A stretch of 64,000 bases of DNA from Metridium senile (Eukaryota; Cnidaria; Anthozoa; Actiniaria; Metridiidae): NCBI GenBank assembly GCA_949775045.1, contig OX459107.1, positions 15,555,679-15,619,678 of the forward strand, given 5' to 3'. The translations under genes and the position numbers were made by a program. This document shows positions 58,347 to 64,000 of the stretch, piece after piece. Below the pieces are notes generated by a model. The model ran no database searches. It was given only the letters and a program-made list of their open reading frames with translations, and had not been told where the DNA came from. How positions within the stretch are numbered: position 1 is the stretch's first letter; the number at the start of each line of letters is the position of its first letter.

Positions 58347-58577
58347 TTACTCTAGTCTCGAAGCTTGGTCCCTCAGATTCTGGCTTTTAAAGGCAAGATG
58401 TGCATAGCCTTTCGCTTCCCACATCTCGGTCATTACTTCAATGTAGCCCTTTTTCCTTCCATTCCTATTTCTTGGAGCATTATTCGACGCAACCAAATCC
58501 TGCGCATTTGTTTTACATTCGAGGAGGTCCTTGTTCATTCGTTCCGTCCATTTAACGTTTCTAGTCCTTCTAGACAT
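58347..58577 (-). pseudogene. N-terminal segment of RLE retrotransposon protein, unit B
   Basis: Same 76 residues as unit A (MSRRTRNVKWTERMNKDLLE start), ended by the same TAA. Confidence 0.65.
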
Positions 58578-58630
58578 CTTATCTTGGAAGAGCTATTCAG
58601 CACACGTCCGCCATTTTACACGTCCGCCCA

Positions 58631-58800
<170 letters not shown>

Positions 58801-58959
58801 ATATAATAATAATAACAATTATCTGCCAGAACGCAAACATCGTTAAAACGTTTTATGAATATACATAAGCGGATTAAACGTTTGTAAAGAAAAATGTACT
58901 TAATTAGCCTAGACGTATTTGTCCGCTTGTTAATGTAACTATGACACACCAAAGAAAAT

Positions 58960-59092
58960 AAAACTTGCCATAATAATAATAATAATAATGCTAATAATAA
59001 TAATAATAATCATTATCATCGTCATCATCAACATCATATCATATCATGATCATCATGATCATCATAATAATAATAATCAATATCATCATCAA
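58960..59092. repeat. AAT/ATC microsatellite like 21350-21450
   Basis: Starts after a short unique segment (58845-58970) absent from A. ATCATATCATATCATGATCA matches the tract at 21388, so this joint contains sequence also present left of the array. Confidence 0.75.
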
Positions 59093-59093
59093 A

Positions 59094-59455
59094 AAATGAA
59101 AACTTTTTGCATGTATAGTATTACAGTTGTTATACGGAAAAGCTGTTTCTTATTACTTTTGCTATGTTACGAGTAGGTTTTCAAAAATATATCTAAATTA
59201 AAGTGTGAGATAATTGAGCAATTTCCATTTTAGTATTTTTCCAATTATTAGGGCACACGTGTCCATCTAGAACGATTGAGACGTTGAAAAAGTGATTTTT
59301 TTTATACTAAAATGGAAATTGCTCAATTATTTCACACTTTAATTTAGACTAAAGTGGCATATTTTTGAAAACCTACTCGTAACATAACAAAAATAATAAG
59401 AAACAGCTTTTCCGTATAACAACTGTAATACTATACATGCAAAAAGTTTTCATTT
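59094..59455. mobile_element. FB2 foldback element with SINE fragment, unit B end
   Basis: Same as 39942-40303, including the SINE piece in the loop. Confidence 0.85.
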
Positions 59456-59494
59456 TAGTTACTAATGCTTTAATAATAGTAATTAAAAAAAAAC

Positions 59495-59683
59495 CACTGT
59501 AAAGGCCCGCCGGCAAACGGTTTCAACATTTGCTTCAACATCCGTTCGATTTTGTTGAACGGCAATGTTTAAACGCTTTTAAACTTTTTCAACATTGTCG
59601 ACACATGTTGAATCTATGTTGAATTGATGTTGAAAGAGTTTAAAAGCGTTTAAACATTGCCATTCAACAAAATCGAACGGATT
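59495..59683. mobile_element. FB1 foldback element, unit C
   Basis: Same as 23637-23826, with small differences (for example TGTCGACA). Starts unit C. Confidence 0.82.
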
Positions 59684-59930
59684 CACAAATAATGAATTCA
59701 ATTATCTAATATGACTGAATAAATTATAATTTATTATAATAAATTAAACGTAGATGAGGCATGATCGTCCGGGGTGGTGTAGTCTTGAGAAAGACTGATG
59801 GTGTTGATGTCTGACGTTTCGACAACCTGAGCGGAAGTCATCTTCAGAGTAAAGAAAATGAAAAGACAGCGGTGTTATTTATGTGTCTGGTTCGTCGGTA
59901 ATGTTGTTGTTGATGCGTGGGTAGGTGTTA

Positions 59931-60459
59931 GGCCCCATTCGCACTAGACCAAATTTTGTTTGTTTTACCAAAAAAATCTGTCATCGACGAGGTAGGAACA
60001 GTGCGAATGATATTTTTGTGTTGGGACAAAATTTGTCGCTGCCAACCAAACTTCAAATACGCCGCTGTCCTGCTCTAACTGGCCACCAAACTTTGTAAAA
60101 ATGTCAATTTTGACAGGTTTGGTAATTATCACTTCAACGTGTGTTTTCAAAGTCAACAAAACCACACACTCGATCAATGGAACAGAGATGAATCCGTGGT
60201 ATTAGCCGTGGTATTATCGTGATTTGTACGGGGAAATGTTCTATTTTTCAATAACAATTAATACTGTAGTCAAATAGCTGAATCTGATCCAAAATGAGAC
60301 GCTTAAATGTACCTATCAAGTGACACTTGGTTGACGTTTGCGATCGGCCTAATATTATAGTGCGAATACAGTTTCTAAACCAAAATTTGGTTGAGACAAA
60401 CTTTGGTATGAATTTTGGTTGAGCCAAACAAACTTTGGCAGGCTAGTGCGAATGGGGCC
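59931..60459. mobile_element. TIR element nested in Penelope insertion, unit C only
   Basis: GGCCCCATTCGCACTAG at the left and CTAGTGCGAATGGGGCC at the right are inverted termini. CAAACTTTGG/CCAAATTTTG motifs repeat internally. Absent from unit A at the matching position (24984). Confidence 0.82.
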
Positions 60460-60728
60460 TAAGTCATTGTGTTAGCGGAAAGCTTGAAGTCGTTAATGAG
60501 TCTATTGTAGGAAGCCGGTAGTGTTATGCAACGGTTAAGTGGCTTTTGTTCTAAGCCGGTGTACCAGCTTTCAAGTAGTCGGCGTTGGTGATAGTTGGTG
60601 CAATGTGTAATGGAGGCGGCAGAGTCCCAGTTAATGGAGTGGCCAGTATGTTTGTGATGTTCCGCAATGTGGTTGTTAGGGTCTTTGTTTTTCGTGGCAC
60701 GTTTATGTTCAGTTAGTCTCGTGTTCAA
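60460..60728 (-). pseudogene. Penelope-like GIY-YIG C-terminus, inverted copy, unit C
   Basis: As at 24970, and better preserved: the frame reads from NTRLTEHKRATKNK through HQRRLLESWYTGLEQKPLNR to YNRLINDFKLSANTMT. Confidence 0.8.
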
Positions 60729-60729
60729 A

Positions 60730-61492
60730 TTTCAAATTTCTCACCAAAGAGATCGAAGAGAATGGTGCTATACCTTTTCTAGACTGTTTGGTAACTCACT
60801 CTGACAATCGCTTACATACAACTGTATACCGTAAACCTACTCACACTGACAGACTGCTCGACCAGACATCTTACAATCCCACCTGACACAAGGCTACCAC
60901 TATTAAGACTTTGACTCGACGTGCACAACGTGTTTGTGATTCACCTGACAAACTTCATGACGAGTACGAATATTTGCAAAGTGTGTTCGATAAGAACAAT
61001 TACAATGTAGATTTCGTCGAACGAAACATTCACAAAAACACTTCACTTACTGACAGAACCGACAATCAACCCACAGCCACTGCCACCTACATCAGAGGTA
61101 CTTCTGAGACCATTCAACGCATATTACAACCCTACAACATTCGCGTTGCTCACAAGCCTACTATGACATTAAGACGTTTATTGACTAACGTTAAGGACAA
61201 AGACGAACCCATTAACAGACAAGGAGCTATTTACAAAATAGCTTGTTCCGACTGTAACGCTACCTACATCGGTGAGACCGGCAGAAATTTGAACACGAGA
61301 CTAACTGAACATAAACGTGCCACGAAAAACAAAGACCCTAACAACCACATTGCGGAACATCACAAACATACTGGCCACTCCATTAACTGGGACTCTGCCG
61401 CCTCCATTACACATTGCACCAACTATCACCAACGCCGACTATACTTGAAAACAGACTCATTAACGACTTCAAGCTTTCCGCTAACACAATAG
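60730..61492 (+). pseudogene. Penelope-like RT end and GIY-YIG domain, unit C
   Basis: Shares the in-frame TGA after TSYNPT with unit A. The GIY-YIG motif GAIYKIACSDCNATYIGETG is intact, with G-E-T-G where A has G-E-A-G. It has private deletions: 9 bp near 60746, 6 bp near 61087, and a deletion joining YLK to TDSLTTSSF at the end. Confidence 0.85.
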
Positions 61493-62022
61493 GTGGGTTC
61501 ACACTAGACTCCAAGTAGGTCTAAAGTACATCTGTATCAAAGTAGGTTCTTTAGGTTCGTTTGTTTACAAAAGCGAGTAAGGCGTTCACACTGACGAACA
61601 AGTATATTACTTAGCCTTTAATCTGTCAATCATAACCCATTCGAGAATCGAGTCGGATTCCGTGGAATCATTATTTTAGCAGCTTTGATACATCCTATGA
61701 ACCAAAAATGCTTGCAGTAATAATACAAGATCCATATTTCCCGCTAAAAAGGTCAACGTATATCTCTAATGTATATTTTGCAATAGCAGAACTAGCAGTT
61801 GACAGGTTTGATGGACGTTCGATTCACTGTTTTTATTGCGGATTAGGAAGACCTAAAGTATAGGCTGCATCCTGCTTGAAATCGTACTTCGGCTTCTTTG
61901 AAGAGGCGAAATAACCATAACGACAAAGTATATTACTTGAGATGGCCAGAGACCGTTTACACTACAAGTATAACCAAAGTATACTTTAGACCTACTTTAG
62001 ATCGCTAGTGTGAACCCACCTA
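61491..62022. mobile_element. TA-flanked MITE nested in Penelope insertion, unit C
   Basis: Same element and site as 26091-26618. Confidence 0.82.
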
Positions 62023-62110
62023 ATGACTAACACCTACCCACGCATCAACAACAACATCACGGACGAACCAGACACATAAATAACACCGCTGTCTTTTCAT
62101 TTTCTTTACT

Positions 62111-62146
62111 CTGAAGATGACTTCCGCTCAGGTTGTCGAAACGTCA
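62111..62146 (+). ncRNA. Hammerhead-like motif in Penelope 3' terminal region, unit C
   Basis: CTGAAGA (62111-62117), GAC/GTC-paired short stem, then CGAAACGTC. The conserved hammerhead residues C3 U4 G5 A6 G8 A9 and GAAA plus a GUC triplet are all present, with one bulged U at the base of stem II. In unit A the matching site (26709) has a 17-bp deletion that removes the first box. Confidence 0.42.
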
Positions 62147-62254
62147 GACATCAACACCATCAGTCTTTCTCAAGACTACACCACCCCGGACGATCATGCC
62201 TCATCTACATCGATTACACCTGGGATCAGACCATTCACTCTTAATAAATTAAAC

Positions 62255-62840
62255 ATATAAATTCAAATAATATTATTGTTATAGTTAGCGACGTGATTCG
62301 GAATTAAATTATCTTATATCACCGAAGGTGTTGTTTTTAATACATTCAATTCATAATACACCTATATTTTTAAATGTCCAACATCGTTTTATACTTTGCT
62401 AGAACGGCAATACAGTATGAATTCTTAACACTTCAGTTTTGTATTCTTACAATGGGTGCCAACGATTTGAGGATTATCACGATTTATAGACATAGACTTT
62501 TAGTTAGTACCATAAGTTTGAAATACATTTTTCCTGAGTCAAATTAGCCGTCTTTTTAGTAAGAAAAGGTGGATTACGGACTCTATCAAAACAAAACTCA
62601 TGCAAATAATTTATTGCAAATTGAACTCGAAAGCATGATTACCTATCGACACATGCCCTACCCTGGATGCCAGACGTTTGACACGTTTTTACGATTTTTA
62701 AAAGTAGTTTCAAGGACTATTTTGAATGTATTTTGTTCGTCACATGCCCCAACAAGTTCTGAAGTTACCAAGTGGACGATATCAGCATTTATTAACCTAC
62801 ATAGAACATTTCCACAGCCACTTTACGAGATACGGCTGTC
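62255..62840. promoter_or_regulatory. Upstream region of glycosyltransferase-like gene, unit C
   Basis: Conserved with A and B. The 75-bp block is in the B orientation. Confidence 0.4.
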
Positions 62841-63914
62841 ATGGCAAGACTCACTAAAACGAAAATCCTTGTCTTTGTTGCTTTCTTCGGCTTTATTATT
62901 TGTCAATGGGTTATAATATACAGAAATGTTGGCAAGACGAAGCCTGACTTTCTTCATTCTACTATCAACAAGGAGTTTCTCTATTTGGTTCAAGCGGAGT
63001 CTTGTTTGCCTTTGTACTTTACGCAAGAGAATGTTACTGGTAACGCAACAGCCTGTAAATGCGATGTCATTGTGTTAAGTTATAAAGCAGAGTGTCGCGT
63101 AAGGCCGGTAGAAGCCAAGGTGGAGCATGTGCAGTACATCTACGGTCCCAACACTACGTGGACGTCCGGTAGAAACACGCTGTATAGATACGCAAAGAAA
63201 CTTAACGTGAATTACCGTTATTACATATTCGCCGATGATGACTTGCGTCTTGCGTACAACCCGTACATAAACGCATCGGAGACCAATAAGCCCGAGCTAC
63301 GTACTTTTGAGAAATTTTTACTAGACGTTGAACCTGTGCTTGGTTGCGTAAATTACTTAGTGCACCATCGGGCGTCTTCGATACGAACGATACGACAGAA
63401 CTGTTTAAACAAACCCGACTTGTCTCTCCTCCCTATGATCCATTTTGATCCGATCCTGAACGCGTTTCATAGAGACGCCCTAGATGAACTTCTTCCATAT
63501 CCAGAGGATTACGATAAGGAGTGCTGGTGGCATTCAAATCGGTTCACTTCCATCGCAATTGAATTCAGGTTTAGAGGCCAAGCTGTCATGTTCCCTGGAA
63601 TAACTGTTACAAACCTTAAACACAGACCCTATCCTGTCAATAACACCAATGAAATAGCTGTGCTGAACATCGCAATTGACAAAGAGATAGCGAAGCTACC
63701 TGAGTCTTATCGACATCATTTTGCTGTGAGGGGGTACAAGGATAAACCTCGCAGATACGGCGAAGGTTATTGCCCGACAACATGTATGGAGGTTATACCA
63801 CACCAGACTATAAAACCCTATTCTTGCTATGAAAAATTCCCTATGAGCACTTACAAGTCGTATGATGATGTTTTTAATGAAACTGCGCTTGGGATCGACC
63901 TGGACAAGCACTAG
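62841..63914 (+). CDS. Type II membrane glycosyltransferase-like protein, unit C
   Basis: Intact 357-residue copy. It differs from unit A by L20I and S58L with otherwise the same protein, while several synonymous changes are visible (for example near 63280). The membrane anchor (9-27), DDD motif (132-134), six sequons and cysteines are unchanged. Two intact copies out of three, with few replacement changes, suggest the protein is or was recently under constraint. Function is as for unit A: probably Golgi glycosyl transfer with unknown substrate. Confidence 0.7.
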   Translation: MARLTKTKILVFVAFFGFIICQWVIIYRNVGKTKPDFLHSTINKEFLYLVQAESCLPLYFTQENVTGNATACKCDVIVLSYKAECRVRPVEAKVEHVQYIYGPNTTWTSGRNTLYRYAKKLNVNYRYYIFADDDLRLAYNPYINASETNKPELRTFEKFLLDVEPVLGCVNYLVHHRASSIRTIRQNCLNKPDLSLLPMIHFDPILNAFHRDALDELLPYPEDYDKECWWHSNRFTSIAIEFRFRGQAVMFPGITVTNLKHRPYPVNNTNEIAVLNIAIDKEIAKLPESYRHHFAVRGYKDKPRRYGEGYCPTTCMEVIPHQTIKPYSCYEKFPMSTYKSYDDVFNETALGIDLDKH

Positions 63915-64000
63915 TAATTTCAATATACATAACTTATGTTCTGTACTTCAAGATGAATTAAATTAGTAGTATTGATAAGGTATGATACGACCATTAACAT
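63915..64000. other. 3' flank of unit C gene to window end
   Basis: Same as 28494 onward. The array continues beyond the window. Confidence 0.6.

Larger units (their letters stand above)
54951..58630 (-). mobile_element. RLE-type non-LTR retrotransposon, unit B
   Basis: Duplicate of 34545-38215. It shares with A both the in-frame TAA between the N-terminal segment and the RT (58347-58349) and the 14-bp duplication near the C-terminus (55428-55455). Those lesions therefore predate the unit duplication. Confidence 0.85.
59750..62241. mobile_element. Penelope-like element insertion, unit C
   Basis: Bounded by the same 13-bp repeat (59737-59749 and 62242-62254) and with the same head-to-head layout as unit A, so one insertion was duplicated. 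It lacks the 915-bp nested element of A but has its own 529-bp nested MITE. Confidence 0.85.

Overview
The window looks like repeat-rich, AT-rich animal DNA, most likely from a marine invertebrate and possibly a hydrozoan-type cnidarian. The organism guess is inference. It rests on spliced exons with GT/AG borders, several clades of non-LTR and Penelope-like retroelements, dense MITEs, a tRNA-derived SINE and long TAA, ATC and AATA microsatellites. There is no bacterial-style operon.

Region 1 (1-8.5 kb). On the minus strand lies the 5' part of a cell-surface receptor or adhesion gene. A signal-peptide exon (8194-8236) is followed by two Ig-like exons and three fibronectin III exons down to 3481. 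All joints I could read are phase 1, so each domain is a separate cassette. The gene continues past the left edge or into unrecognised exons. Its introns hold a GGTT minisatellite that carries a duplicated splice acceptor in an open frame.

Region 2 (9.2-15.5 kb). A decayed multi-exon plus-strand gene, which I read as a possible DDE-transposase-like or uncharacterised cnidarian family. It has a tandemly duplicated first exon, three apparent frameshifts and two MITE insertions. One MITE carries a spliceable coding exon of an unrelated gene. The other can be removed so that the reading frame is restored exactly.

Region 3 (16.5-23.6 kb). A 2.8 kb two-flavour satellite, microsatellites, a 5'-truncated R4/Dong-like retrotransposon next to a TAA tract, foldback elements and a SINE.

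Region 4 (23.6-64 kb). A tandem array of at least three 17-19 kb units: A about 23637-42269, B about 42277-59494, C from 59495 past the right edge. Each seen unit carries a single-exon type II membrane glycosyltransferase-like gene, intact in A and C and frameshifted in B. Where the unit extends far enough it also has a 9/11-bp minisatellite, an exon-carrying MITE, foldbacks and a restriction-like-endonuclease retrotransposon. Later insertions differ between units: a Penelope-like element in A and C but not B, a 4.4 kb CACTG-ended transposon in B only, and an R4/Dong-like element and a 1.9 kb element in A only. The units therefore act as filled and empty sites for one another, which dates the insertions and gives exact target duplications. 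Near-identity of A and B over several kb leaves open that part of the array is a false duplication of haplotypes in the assembly.
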